Source of the DNA: Roseitalea porphyridii
Lineage (GTDB): Bacteria; Pseudomonadota; Alphaproteobacteria; Rhizobiales; Rhizobiaceae
Reading direction: 5' to 3'
Length of the DNA stretch: 64,000 nucleotides
Assembly: GCF_004331955.1 (NCBI RefSeq)
Contig: NZ_CP036532.1
Coordinates: forward strand, 2,046,001 to 2,110,000
Below are positions 1 to 9,155 of this stretch, piece by piece. How positions within the stretch are numbered: position 1 is the stretch's first letter; every line of letters starts with the position of its first letter. The notes beneath the pieces are model-generated. The model was not told the origin of the DNA. It ran no database searches and worked only from the letters and a program-made list of their open reading frames with translations. The translations under genes were made by a program, and so were the position numbers.

Positions 1-234
1 CGGCAGGCTCGGAGCCTGTGCAAGAAGCCGGATGTCCTTGTCGTAGATCGCCACCGCGAAATCGAGCACCTCGTAGATGACCGGCGAGAATGCGGTGCGC
101 ATCAGCGCCTGCTTCATCTGGTTCGCCGCAGAGTTCAGCGCATGCCGCACCACCTCGGTGGTGATCGGATCGGCGTCGGTCTGCTTGCCGATGCCCTGCG
201 CGGCTTCGTGGATGACCTTGTCCTGCGTTTTCAT
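1..234 (-). CDS. hyuB: Hydantoinase B/oxoprolinase subunit, N-terminal fragment (cut by window edge)
   Basis: Only the first 78 codons are inside the window; the gene runs off the left edge. The ATG lies one base beyond the stop codon of hyuA, so the two are translationally adjacent. The visible residues carry the typical HyuB opening: a DPITTEVVRHAL segment followed by a MKQALMRTAFSPVIYE stretch. In this family HyuB is the subunit that, with the ATPase-like HyuA, opens a cyclic amide or imide ring (N-methylhydantoinase, 5-oxoprolinase) or carboxylates a ketone (acetophenone or acetone carboxylases). The substrate cannot be told from this fragment. Confidence 0.88.
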   Translation of the reverse strand, partial: MKTQDKVIHEAAQGIGKQTDADPITTEVVRHALNSAANQMKQALMRTAFSPVIYEVLDFAVAIYDKDIRLLAQAPSLP

Positions 235-235
235 A

Positions 236-2254
236 TCAATCCTGCCCTTGCGAGATGACCAGTTCGCCCTTGTCGCCCGTGCGGACGTGCCAGCCTTCAT
301 CGACATAAAGCGTCGCCGTGCTTTCGGTGATGATGACCGGCCCGTCGATGGGCTGGCGAATGGAGGTGCGGTCGACCACGTCGAACTCCATGAAGTCCCG
401 ACGCTTGAACGAATAGGCCTGCCACGTCGCTTTCGGTTGCGGCTGCACGGCAGGCGCGGCGTGTTCGCGTCGCGGCAGCGGAATCCGGTTGGTGGCGCGG
501 GCGGCGACGATCTCCACCGGGAATTCCATCGTGCTCCCGAAGGTGCGCAGATAGTCTTGCTCGAACAGGGTCCGGATATCGGCGGCCGAAACGGCCAGTC
601 TCCGGTCGCGCAACGGGATCTGGATGGTCGGCCCGTGTTCCTGGCCGACATAGCGCAGGTCAAGGCTGGCCTCGCTAACCAGCGAGGGATCGGAAATCTC
701 GCCGCGCCGGTCCAGTTCCTCGAACAGTTCCCCGAGAACATCGTTGATCTGTTCGATGCTGTCCTCGCCGAGCGGCATGATGCGGGTCTGCGCAGCCGTC
801 TGCACCATGTCGGCGCCAAGTAGCCCCCAGGCCGAGAAGTTGCCCGCCAGCGGCGGCACCACGATCGACCGGATCTGCAACTCGTCGGCCAACAGGATCG
901 CGAACATCGGCCCGGCGCCGCCGAACGGCAGCAGGGTCATGGTTCTGGGATCAAGCCCCTGTTCGACAGTGATCTCGCGCATCGCATTGGCCATGCTCGA
1001 TGTGGCGATCCGCATGATGCCGACCGCCGTTGCCAGCACGTCCTGGCCGATCTGCTCGGCGACATTGCCGATCGCTCTTTCGGCCGCGTCGAAATCGAGC
1101 CGGATGCCGGAGGCGAGCTTGCCCGGGCCGAGCATGCCAAGATAGGCGGCCGCGTCGGTGGTCGCCGGCTCGGTGCCGCCCTTGCCGTAACAGGCTGGCC
1201 CAGGTACGGCGCCGGCACTGCGCGGGCCGACCCGCAGCAGGCCGCCAATGTCCCTGTAGGCGATCGAACCGCCCCCCGAGCCGATCGAGCGCACGTCGAC
1301 CCAAGGCGTCTGCACCGGCATGCCGGCCACCTCGCCCTCGAACAGGACCTTGGCGGCTCCATCCATGATCAGCGCCGTATCGAAGCTGGTGCCACCGACA
1401 TCGGCGGTGATCAGCGACCGGATCTGAAGCGATTCGGCGATCTCGCTGCCGCCCTGGGCTCCGCCGACCGGCCCCGACATGATCGTCTCGAAGGGCCGGT
1501 CGCCGGCCTCGGCGAAGGTCATCGAGCCCGACCCGGATCGCGTGATCAGGCACCGCCCCTTGAAGCCAAGCTCGGCAAGGCCGGCCTCGAGGCGCTGCAG
1601 ATAACTCGACATGCGTCGGCGCACGAAGGCATCGATCGCCGTCGTCGAGAAGCGCTCATACTCGCGATATTCGCGCGAAACCTTGTGCGAGAGCGAAATG
1701 TCGCCGGTCCAGCCATGCTCCCGCAGCAGTTCGGCCATCCGAAGCTCGTGGGCCGGATTCGCATAGGCGTTCATGAAGCAGACCGCGATGCTGTCGACGC
1801 CCTCGGCCTGGAACGCTTCCACGTGGACGGCGACCGCACCCGCGTCGAGCGGCTTGTGCTCGGACCCGTCGAAAAGGATCCGCCCCTCGACCTCGCGCCG
1901 CAGATGACGCGGCACCAGCGGAGCTGGCTGCTCCCAGAACAAATTGTACATCTCGGCCCGATCGCCACGTCGAATCTCGAGGACGTCGCGGAATCCCTTC
2001 GTGCAGATCATGCCGACCTTGGCGCCCCGGCGTTCGAGCAGCGCGTTCAGTCCGACCGTGGTGCCGTGCAGGAAATACGCCGCGCTTGCGATCACCTTGC
2101 TTGGCACGAATTCGCGAATCGCCCTGATCACGCCCTCTTCCGGCGCCTCGGGTACGGTCGGAACCTTGCCCTCCCTGGTTTCGCCGGTCTGTTCATCGAA
2201 GAACACCAGGTCGGTGAACGTCCCACCGATATCGACCCCGATACGTGTTGCCAT
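236..2254 (-). CDS. hyuA: Hydantoinase/oxoprolinase subunit A (ATP-dependent)
   Basis: 672-residue HyuA-family protein, full length for the family. The N-terminal Hydant_A_N domain starts with the phosphate-binding motif DIGGTFTDL near residues 7-15, and the sugar-kinase-like ATPase core includes GGTSFDTA and PFGGAGPMF. Family members phosphorylate a cyclic amide carbonyl so that the partner HyuB can complete hydrolysis. The start at 2254 was chosen over an upstream ATG at 2299 because a GGAG sits about 8 bases before it and homologues begin right at the ATRIGVDIGG segment. It forms a leftward operon with hyuB and is divergent from a second, fused HyuA-HyuB gene. Confidence 0.93.
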   Translation of the reverse strand: MATRIGVDIGGTFTDLVFFDEQTGETREGKVPTVPEAPEEGVIRAIREFVPSKVIASAAYFLHGTTVGLNALLERRGAKVGMICTKGFRDVLEIRRGDRAEMYNLFWEQPAPLVPRHLRREVEGRILFDGSEHKPLDAGAVAVHVEAFQAEGVDSIAVCFMNAYANPAHELRMAELLREHGWTGDISLSHKVSREYREYERFSTTAIDAFVRRRMSSYLQRLEAGLAELGFKGRCLITRSGSGSMTFAEAGDRPFETIMSGPVGGAQGGSEIAESLQIRSLITADVGGTSFDTALIMDGAAKVLFEGEVAGMPVQTPWVDVRSIGSGGGSIAYRDIGGLLRVGPRSAGAVPGPACYGKGGTEPATTDAAAYLGMLGPGKLASGIRLDFDAAERAIGNVAEQIGQDVLATAVGIMRIATSSMANAMREITVEQGLDPRTMTLLPFGGAGPMFAILLADELQIRSIVVPPLAGNFSAWGLLGADMVQTAAQTRIMPLGEDSIEQINDVLGELFEELDRRGEISDPSLVSEASLDLRYVGQEHGPTIQIPLRDRRLAVSAADIRTLFEQDYLRTFGSTMEFPVEIVAARATNRIPLPRREHAAPAVQPQPKATWQAYSFKRRDFMEFDVVDRTSIRQPIDGPVIITESTATLYVDEGWHVRTGDKGELVISQGQD

Positions 2255-2648
2255 TGCCAGAACTCCGTTTGCGCGCAGCGCCTGCCGGGCCCCCGGCACC
2301 GACAGGCTGCGTTCGGTGCGTGTTTATGTGAGTGGCCGGATAGCGTGTCAAGGAATTGTTCGTATGAGATATCAAAGTTCGTATAATGACACATTTGCTC
2401 TCTCATTCTAGTATACGGAAGGCGACTGAGCGGCACCCTGCCTGACCTCGCAATCTGTCTAACTACTTGCAAAAAGGCGATCTTTGACACGGAGGTCGGC
2501 TTGCAATCGCGTGAAGCCGCCTGCGCCGGCGCAGATTCCACCGACGGAAACGGGGCTTGCAAATTCGTGCATTGGGTGTTTGTCTAGCGAACAGACTTTC
2601 ATCATGTGAACGCAATATCGGCGGGCGGAACGGGGTTTGGACACGGAA
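2255..2648. other. Divergent intergenic control region between the two hydantoinase operons
   Basis: This 394-base stretch separates hyuA (leftward) from the fused hyuAB operon (rightward). No convincing gene lies in it. It is more AT-rich than its flanks around 2340-2420, where the GTTCGTAT repeats are, and must contain the promoters for both directions, although no promoter with a good match was found by eye. Confidence 0.7.
2358..2420. promoter_or_regulatory. Candidate IclR-type operator: GTTCGTAT direct repeats
   Basis: GTTCGTAT occurs at 2358-2365 and again at 2377-2384, a 19-base period, with an inverted imperfect copy (TATACGGAA) at 2412-2420. Two-turn spaced GTTCG-containing repeats are known for IclR-family regulators of the PcaU/PobR branch. 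An IclR gene closes the rightward operon at 14539-15294. The assignment to that regulator is inference. Confidence 0.4.
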
Positions 2649-5600
2649 ATGAGGCTCGAAAAGACCGGCGCCGTCCGGATCGGATTCGACATTGGCGGCA
2701 CCTTCACCGACTTCGTGCTCGACGGCGCCGATGCAGGCACGGTGCGCCTGCACAAGAACCTGACCTCCTATCCCAACCCGTCCGACGCAGCGCTCGAAGG
2801 CCTCACGGAACTGCTGCGAAAGGCGAACCTCGAATTCGCCGATGTCGACGAGATCCTGCACGGCACGACGCTGGTGACCAATGCCCTGGTCGAGCGCAAG
2901 GGCGCCCATCTCGGCCTGCTCACGACGGCCGGCTTCCGCGACACGATCGAGGCCGGGCGCGAACAGCGCTACGACATCTACGATCTGTTCCTGACCTTCC
3001 CCGAACCGATCGTTCCCCGGCAGTTCCGACTCGAGATCGACGAACGGCTCGATCGCGACGGCAACGTCGTGGTTCCCGCCGGCGACGACCAGATCCGCGC
3101 GCAACTGGGCCGTCTACGCGCGGCCGGTGTCGAGGCCGTCGCCGTCTGCTTCCTGCATTCCTACCGCAATCCCGATCATGAGCGGCGCGTGGGTGAGATC
3201 GCGCGGGCCGAGTTCCCCGAACTGTTCGTATCGCTCTCCAGCGAGGTCGTTGCGGAGATGTGGGAATACCAGCGGATGGTCACCACATGCGCCAATGCAT
3301 ATGTGATGCCGCTGATCGACCGCCATCTCGTCTCGCTCGATCGCGAGTTGCGCGCGCGCGGCTTTCGCGGCGAACTGCGCATGATGCATTCGGCCGGTGG
3401 ACTGATGACCGCCGAGGCGGCACGGTCCAATCCGGTCCGGCTGCTCGAATCCGGTCCCGCCGGCGGAGGTCTTGCCTCGGCCATGTTCGGCGGCAAATGC
3501 GACCGGGGCGATCTCATCTCGTTCGACATGGGCGGCACCACCGCCAAGGCCTGCCTGATCGAGAATGGCGAAGTTGCCATCGCGACCGAACTCGAGGCGG
3601 CCCGCGTCAACCGCTTCACCAAGGGGTCGGGCCTGCCGATCCGCACGCCCGTCATCGATCTCATCGAGATCGGGGCCGGCGGCGGCTCGATCGCCGAGGT
3701 CGATCGGGTCGGCCTGCTGAAGGTCGGGCCGCGCTCGGCCGGTTCGGTTCCGGGTCCAGCCTGCTACGGCAAGGGCGGCACCGAACCCACGGTCACTGAC
3801 GCCAACCTGCTGCTTGGCTACTACGATCCGACCTTCTTCCTGGGCGGCCGGATGCCGATCGACATCGACGCCGCCCGGCGCGCCATGCAGGGTCTGGCAG
3901 ACGCGCTCGGCCTGAGCGTCGAGGAAGCGGCGGCCGGCATCCACGATCTGGTCGTCGAGAACATGGCCGCTGCGGCGCGCGTTCACATCGTCGAGAAGGG
4001 CAAGGACCCGCGCAGCTTCGCGATGATCGCCTTCGGCGGCGCCGGTCCCGCCCACGCGGTCGACGTTGCCCGCGTGCTCGGCGTACGCGAGGTTATCGTG
4101 CCGCCGGCATCGGGCGCGGCCTCGGCACTTGGCTTTCTCGCCGCTGCGCCGAGCTTCGAGACCGTTCGCTCGCTGAGGGTGGAGGTGCGCCCGGCGACCG
4201 ACTTCGCCGAGGCCAACGCGATCCTGCGCGATCTCCAGGCTGCAAGTGCCGAGCAGGTCGCAGCGCTCGGCGTACCGTCCGGCGAGATCACGGCAACGCG
4301 GTTTGCCGACATGCGCCTGATCGGACAGATGCACGAGGTGACGGTCGAACTGCCGGCCGGCCCGCTTGGCCCGGCGATGCTGTCCGAACTCGTTGCGCGT
4401 TTCGAGGCGGACTACACGCGCCAGTTTTCGGCGATGCCTGAAGGCGTTCGTCCCGAGATCACCAATCTGCGCGTGCGCTGTTCGGCCCGCGTGCCCGATC
4501 TCGAAGCACGCCCCCATGTCGACCGGGAGACGGGCGAGGCCCGCAAGGGCACGCGCCGGGCCTGGTTCGGCGACGGCTATGTGGAGACGACCGTCTTCGA
4601 TCGCTACGCGCTCGTCCCCGGCGACACGATATCCGGACCGGCGATCATTGAGGAAACCGAATCGACGACCATCGTGCCGCCTGGCTGCACCGTCGGCATC
4701 GACCAGGATCTGAGTCTGCGGATCGAGGTCTCCGTCGACACCAGCAAGGACCTCGGTCTCGGTGATGATCCCGGCGAGGAAGCGATCATCGCGCGTCTGG
4801 AGTCCGATCCGGTGACGCTGGAGATCATGTGGAGCCGCCTCGTCTCGGTGACCGAGGAGATGTGGCACACCGTCTGCCGGACGGCCTTCTCGCTGGTGAT
4901 CTCCGAGGCGCAGGACTTCGCTTGCGATCTGCTCGACCTCAATGGCGATACGCTCGCCCATTCGCCGCGCGCAATGCCGGTATTCAACCTGACGCTCCCG
5001 CGCGCGGTCAAGGCGCTTCTGAAGGCCTACCCCATCGAAACGCTTCAGCCCGGCGACGTTCTGATCACGAACGATCCCTGGCTGTGCGCCGGCCATCTGT
5101 TCGATATCGCCGTCGTCACGCCGATCTTCCACAAGGGGCGGGTCGTCGCGCTTTCGGGCACGGTCGGCAACGTCAACGACATTGGCGGCACGCGCGACTG
5201 GCTTTCGGCCCGCGAGGTCTACGAGGAAGGCTTCCAGATACCGCCGATGAAGCTGTACGAAGCGGGCCGCCCCAACCGCACGCTGTTCAGCCTCCTGGAG
5301 AAGAACGTCCGCACGGCCGATCAGGTGCTCGGCGATCTGGCCGCCCTCGTCGCCGCCAACGAGATCGGCGCGCAACGGCTTGCCAGCTTCATGGCAGATT
5401 ACGGCCTTGACGATATCGGCCCGCTCGCAAGGCTGATCCAGCACAAGTCCGAGACGGCCATGCGCAGCGCCATTGCGGCCCTGCCCGACGGCGTCTACCG
5501 GTCGGAATCGTGGAACAACCCGTTCGGAACGCCGATGCGCCTCCCGGTCACGCTGGAAGTGGCCGGCGACGAAATCCGCGTCGACTTCGAAGGCGCGCCG

Positions 5601-6497
5601 CCGCAGCTTGCCAAGGGCGGCATCAACTGCACGCTCAGCTACACGGCGGCGCACGGAGCCTATCCGATCAAGTGCATGCTCACACCGGAGGTACGGTCCA
5701 ACGCCGGCTGCTACCGGCCGATCTCCATCGATGCGCCGGAAGGCTCGATTCTGAACGCGCGCTATCCCGCCTCGGTCAATCTCAGAACGCGCACCGGCTG
5801 GTATATCGCCCCGGCGATCTTCTCGGCGCTCGCTCCGGCCGCGCCTGATCGCGTGCTCGCGCCGACCGGCCTGCCCTTCACCTCCAACATCTATGGCGAC
5901 ACGGCCGACGGCGGCACCTATGCCGACGTCCTGTTCGCCGGCGGCGGACAAGGCGCCTCGGCCAGGGGTGACGGCAAGAGCGGCCTTCTCTGGCCGACCT
6001 CGGCATCGAACACGTCGATCGAACTGTTTGAATCACGGGTGCCGATCCTGGTTCTGGAGAAGTCTTTCATCGCCGATTCAGGCGGACCGGGACGTCACCG
6101 GGGCGGTCTCGGCCAGCGCATGCGCTTCCGGCGCCTCGACGGCTCCGGCGGCCCCATGCTGAGCACGCTTTATCCCGAAGGCGTGACCAACCCCGCCGGC
6201 GGCCTGTTCGGCGGCGGCGCCTGCATTCCGGCGTCGGCCCGGATCCATTCACTGGACGGCGCCGTGCTGCGCGATTGCGAAACGGGCGCGCTGGTCGAAA
6301 TCGAAACCGACGAGGAGATCTTCCACGTCGTCGTGGCGGGCGGCGCCGGATATGGTGATCCGTCCGAGCGGAGCCCCGAGATGATCGAAGCCGATCTGGA
6401 AGCAGGGCTCGTCACCACCGAAGGCGCCGAACGCGACTATGGCTACCGCGCCGAACCCGGTGCGGAAAGCCGGACGGCGGAGGCGGCATCTCGATGA
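2649..6497 (+). CDS. Fused hydantoinase/oxoprolinase A-B protein
   Basis: A single polypeptide of about 1282 residues joins a HyuA half (residues about 8-700, with DIGGTFTDFV, MGGTTAK and AFGGAGPAHA) to a HyuB half (from about residue 712, with LEIMWSRLVS, HTVCRTAFSLVISEAQDF and NDPWLCAGHLFD). This is the architecture of eukaryotic 5-oxoprolinase and some bacterial homologues: ATP-dependent opening of a lactam or imide ring in the cytoplasm. The ATG at 2649 is preferred; an in-frame TTG at 2637 is the alternative. It is the first gene of a rightward operon with an Opp/Dpp-type transporter, which suggests an imported substrate. It is divergent from a separate hyuA-hyuB pair, so two versions of the enzyme sit back to back. 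Confidence 0.92.
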   Translation: MRLEKTGAVRIGFDIGGTFTDFVLDGADAGTVRLHKNLTSYPNPSDAALEGLTELLRKANLEFADVDEILHGTTLVTNALVERKGAHLGLLTTAGFRDTIEAGREQRYDIYDLFLTFPEPIVPRQFRLEIDERLDRDGNVVVPAGDDQIRAQLGRLRAAGVEAVAVCFLHSYRNPDHERRVGEIARAEFPELFVSLSSEVVAEMWEYQRMVTTCANAYVMPLIDRHLVSLDRELRARGFRGELRMMHSAGGLMTAEAARSNPVRLLESGPAGGGLASAMFGGKCDRGDLISFDMGGTTAKACLIENGEVAIATELEAARVNRFTKGSGLPIRTPVIDLIEIGAGGGSIAEVDRVGLLKVGPRSAGSVPGPACYGKGGTEPTVTDANLLLGYYDPTFFLGGRMPIDIDAARRAMQGLADALGLSVEEAAAGIHDLVVENMAAAARVHIVEKGKDPRSFAMIAFGGAGPAHAVDVARVLGVREVIVPPASGAASALGFLAAAPSFETVRSLRVEVRPATDFAEANAILRDLQAASAEQVAALGVPSGEITATRFADMRLIGQMHEVTVELPAGPLGPAMLSELVARFEADYTRQFSAMPEGVRPEITNLRVRCSARVPDLEARPHVDRETGEARKGTRRAWFGDGYVETTVFDRYALVPGDTISGPAIIEETESTTIVPPGCTVGIDQDLSLRIEVSVDTSKDLGLGDDPGEEAIIARLESDPVTLEIMWSRLVSVTEEMWHTVCRTAFSLVISEAQDFACDLLDLNGDTLAHSPRAMPVFNLTLPRAVKALLKAYPIETLQPGDVLITNDPWLCAGHLFDIAVVTPIFHKGRVVALSGTVGNVNDIGGTRDWLSAREVYEEGFQIPPMKLYEAGRPNRTLFSLLEKNVRTADQVLGDLAALVAANEIGAQRLASFMADYGLDDIGPLARLIQHKSETAMRSAIAALPDGVYRSESWNNPFGTPMRLPVTLEVAGDEIRVDFEGAPPQLAKGGINCTLSYTAAHGAYPIKCMLTPEVRSNAGCYRPISIDAPEGSILNARYPASVNLRTRTGWYIAPAIFSALAPAAPDRVLAPTGLPFTSNIYGDTADGGTYADVLFAGGGQGASARGDGKSGLLWPTSASNTSIELFESRVPILVLEKSFIADSGGPGRHRGGLGQRMRFRRLDGSGGPMLSTLYPEGVTNPAGGLFGGGACIPASARIHSLDGAVLRDCETGALVEIETDEEIFHVVVAGGAGYGDPSERSPEMIEADLEAGLVTTEGAERDYGYRAEPGAESRTAEAASR

Positions 6498-6564
6498 CCG
6501 GTCCCGCACATCATCCATACCGCCCCGTAAGGGCTCTCGCTCAGCAATCGTGGAGGAGAATCTC

Positions 6565-8127
6565 ATGCTGAAACTCGACAGACGCCAACTGATGGTCGGC
6601 ACCATGGCCGCAACGGCCGCCGCCGCGCTGCCCGGAGTGGCCATGGCCCAGCAGGGCAAGACCCTGGTGATCGGCAACCAAGGCGCGCAGACCCATTTCG
6701 ACCCACACGCCGGTCAGGACTATCCGACCTCGGTGCTGATGCGGAACCTCTACGATTCACTCGTCGATGCCGTTGGCGCGCCGCCGCAGATCGTGCCGCG
6801 CGTGGCGACCGACTGGACGATTTCCGAGGACGGTCTCGTCTACACCTTCAACCTCAACCCCGAAGCGCACTTCCACGACGGAAGCCCGATCACGGCCGAG
6901 GCGGTGAAATACTCCTTCGACCGCATCCAGGCGATCGGACGCGGCAACAACTGGATGATCGAGGGCGTCGTCGGGCCCGACACGATCGAAGTGGTCGACG
7001 ATCACACGGTCGTCTTCACCCTGATGGAGCCGTTCGCGGCCTTCCTGCAGGTCCTGCCGTGGATTTCGATCGTCAACCCGGCAATCATCGAGGCCAACGC
7101 CGGCGACGATATGGGCCAGACCTATCTGCTCAACAACACGGCCGGTTCCGGACCGTTCACCGTCGGTCGCTACGAGCCCGAGAGCGTCATCGTGTTCAAC
7201 CGCGACCCGGACGGCTGGCGTGAGGGCGGCGGCAACGCTGACACCATTGTCTGGCGTTATGTACGCGAGAACACCAACCAGCGGCTGATGCTCCAGCGCG
7301 GCGAGATCCATATGGCCGTCGACCTGACGAGCGACGACATGAAGGCGCTCGAAGGCATGCGGGGCGTCAAGACCGTCATCGAGCCCGGTGACCGGACCTT
7401 CTCCATGAAGATGAACACCGAGGTCGGCCCGACCGCGGACGTGAATCTGCGCAAGGCGATCTCTTACGCCTTCGATTATGACGAGATGCTGCGCGTCGCC
7501 GGCTATGCCGACCTGATGCAGGGCCCGCTGCCCTCGAACCTGTTCGGACACGACAGCGATCTGGAAGTGCCGCGCCGCGACCTCGAAAAGGCGCGCGAAT
7601 ATCTGGCCAAGAGCGCCTATCCGGACGGCGGCATCACGCTCGACGCGGTCTATGTGACCGGCCTCGAACAGGTTCGCCTGTGGCTGCTGGTGCTGCTCGA
7701 CAGCCTGCGCGACATCAACATCGACCTCAACATCATCCCCGCGACTTGGCCCGACATGCTGCGGATGGCCGAAAGCCCCGAGAGCTTCCCGGACATCTTC
7801 ACCGTCTATCTGGCGATGGGTTATGCCGACCCCGACGTGATCGCGTTTGCCGGCTATCACTCGAGCCGCAACGGCGGCTGGCAGAACCCGGTCTACAACA
7901 ACCCCGAGGTGGACTCGCTGATCGAGCAGGCCCGTTTCGAGCCCGATACCGAACGCCGGCTCGAACTCTACGAGGAACTGCAGGGCAGGATCGTCGACGA
8001 CGCACCCGACATCTTCGGCGTGGTCGAGCGGTCCAAGGTCGGCCTTCGCGACAACGTGGAAGGCTTCGTCTTCACCCCCATCATCGTGCAGGCGGTGGAC
8101 TTCTTCCCGCTGTCCCTGACCGACTGA
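6565..8127 (+). CDS. ABC transporter substrate-binding protein, peptide/opine family (SBP_bac_5)
   Basis: 520-residue periplasmic solute-binding protein of the DppA/OppA class. The N-terminus has a twin-arginine-like signal (DRRQLMVG) and a hydrophobic stretch ending in AMA-QQG near residue 28, suggesting Tat export. The mature region has the family's opening (FDPHAGQDYP, NLYDSLV) and the NLRKAISYAFDY motif. The start at 6565 follows a strong GGAGGAGAA site at 6552-6560; longer in-frame starts back to 6439 would overlap hyuAB and hide the signal peptide. It delivers substrate to the permease and ATPases encoded directly downstream. The ligand is unknown, probably a peptide-like or cyclic amide compound given the operon. 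Confidence 0.93.
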   Translation: MLKLDRRQLMVGTMAATAAAALPGVAMAQQGKTLVIGNQGAQTHFDPHAGQDYPTSVLMRNLYDSLVDAVGAPPQIVPRVATDWTISEDGLVYTFNLNPEAHFHDGSPITAEAVKYSFDRIQAIGRGNNWMIEGVVGPDTIEVVDDHTVVFTLMEPFAAFLQVLPWISIVNPAIIEANAGDDMGQTYLLNNTAGSGPFTVGRYEPESVIVFNRDPDGWREGGGNADTIVWRYVRENTNQRLMLQRGEIHMAVDLTSDDMKALEGMRGVKTVIEPGDRTFSMKMNTEVGPTADVNLRKAISYAFDYDEMLRVAGYADLMQGPLPSNLFGHDSDLEVPRRDLEKAREYLAKSAYPDGGITLDAVYVTGLEQVRLWLLVLLDSLRDINIDLNIIPATWPDMLRMAESPESFPDIFTVYLAMGYADPDVIAFAGYHSSRNGGWQNPVYNNPEVDSLIEQARFEPDTERRLELYEELQGRIVDDAPDIFGVVERSKVGLRDNVEGFVFTPIIVQAVDFFPLSLTD

Positions 8128-8144
8128 CCGCGAGCTGAGCGACA

Positions 8145-9155
8145 ATGCTTCGATACGCCCTTTTCCGTATCGCACTGATGGTGCCGTTACTGATCGGGCT
8201 GTCATTGCTCGTGTTCCTGATCGGGCGGGTCCTGCCGGGTGATCCGGTGGGGCTCGCCGCAGGGCCCTATGCCAGTCAGGAAGAACGCCAGGCGATCGCG
8301 GCCGAATACGGCCTCGATCAGCCGCTTCCGATTCAGTACTGGAACTACGTCACCGGCGTGCTGGAGGGCGACTTCGGACGATCGCTGATGACGCGACGGC
8401 CGGTGGCCGGCGATCTGGCGAACTATCTGCCGGCGACGCTGGAACTGGTCTTCTTCGCGCTGCTGCTAGCAATCGTCATCGGCATTCCGCTCGGTCTGAT
8501 CGCCGGCGTCAAGCGCAATGGCAAGACCGATGTGGCGATCGCCGCCGGCTCGGTTTCGGCCATGTCCATGCCGCCCTTCTTTCTGGGGCTGGTGCTGCAG
8601 CTCGTCTTTGGCATGATGCTGTCATGGCTGCCGCTCAGTGGGCGCCTGCCGTTCACGGTGACCCCGCCACCCGGCGTCACCGGCCTTTATACGATCGACA
8701 GCCTGATCGCCGGCGACTTCACCGCATTCCGGTATTCGTTGCTGCATCTCATCCTGCCGGCCGTGACGATGGCGCTCGCGCCGATCGCGACGATTTCGCG
8801 GATCATGCGCGCTTCGACCATCGAGGTGCTGCAGAAGGATTATGTCCAGACCGAACGCGCGCTCGGCCTGCCTTCCTCGCTGATCCTGTTCAAATACGTC
8901 TCCAAGAACGCGGCGTCGGCGACGCTGACACTGATCGGCCTTTATGTGGGATGGCTCTTGGGCAGCACCGTGCTCGTCGAAAAGGTGTTCGACTGGCCGG
9001 GCATCGGCCTTTACGCGACCAACGCAATCCTCAACCAAGACTTCAATCCCGTACTGGCGGTCACATTGGCGATCGGCGTGATCTTCATCTTCGCCAACCT
9101 GATCGTCGACATGCTGTACGGCGTGCTCAATCCAAGGGTCAGCCACAGGAAATGA
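8145..9155 (+). CDS. ABC transporter permease, DppB type
   Basis: 336-residue inner-membrane permease of the DppB/OppB family with about six hydrophobic segments. The N-terminus (ALFRIALMVPLLIGLSLLVF) is the classic first membrane span, followed by the periplasmic region GRVLPGDPV. The cytoplasmic EAA-type loop is around ERALGLPSSLILFKYV. It is preceded by the binding protein and overlaps the next permease by four bases (ATGA), so translation is probably coupled. It pairs with the DppC-type permease to form the channel of the importer. Confidence 0.94.
   Translation: MLRYALFRIALMVPLLIGLSLLVFLIGRVLPGDPVGLAAGPYASQEERQAIAAEYGLDQPLPIQYWNYVTGVLEGDFGRSLMTRRPVAGDLANYLPATLELVFFALLLAIVIGIPLGLIAGVKRNGKTDVAIAAGSVSAMSMPPFFLGLVLQLVFGMMLSWLPLSGRLPFTVTPPPGVTGLYTIDSLIAGDFTAFRYSLLHLILPAVTMALAPIATISRIMRASTIEVLQKDYVQTERALGLPSSLILFKYVSKNAASATLTLIGLYVGWLLGSTVLVEKVFDWPGIGLYATNAILNQDFNPVLAVTLAIGVIFIFANLIVDMLYGVLNPRVSHRK

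Noticed and set aside
3114-5951. Long minus-strand open frame (about 945 codons) opposite the fused HyuAB gene
   Set aside because: It has no family resemblance, arginine-, histidine- and aspartate-rich composition typical of antisense GC-rich DNA, and no start site; the plus-strand HyuAB gene explains the region.
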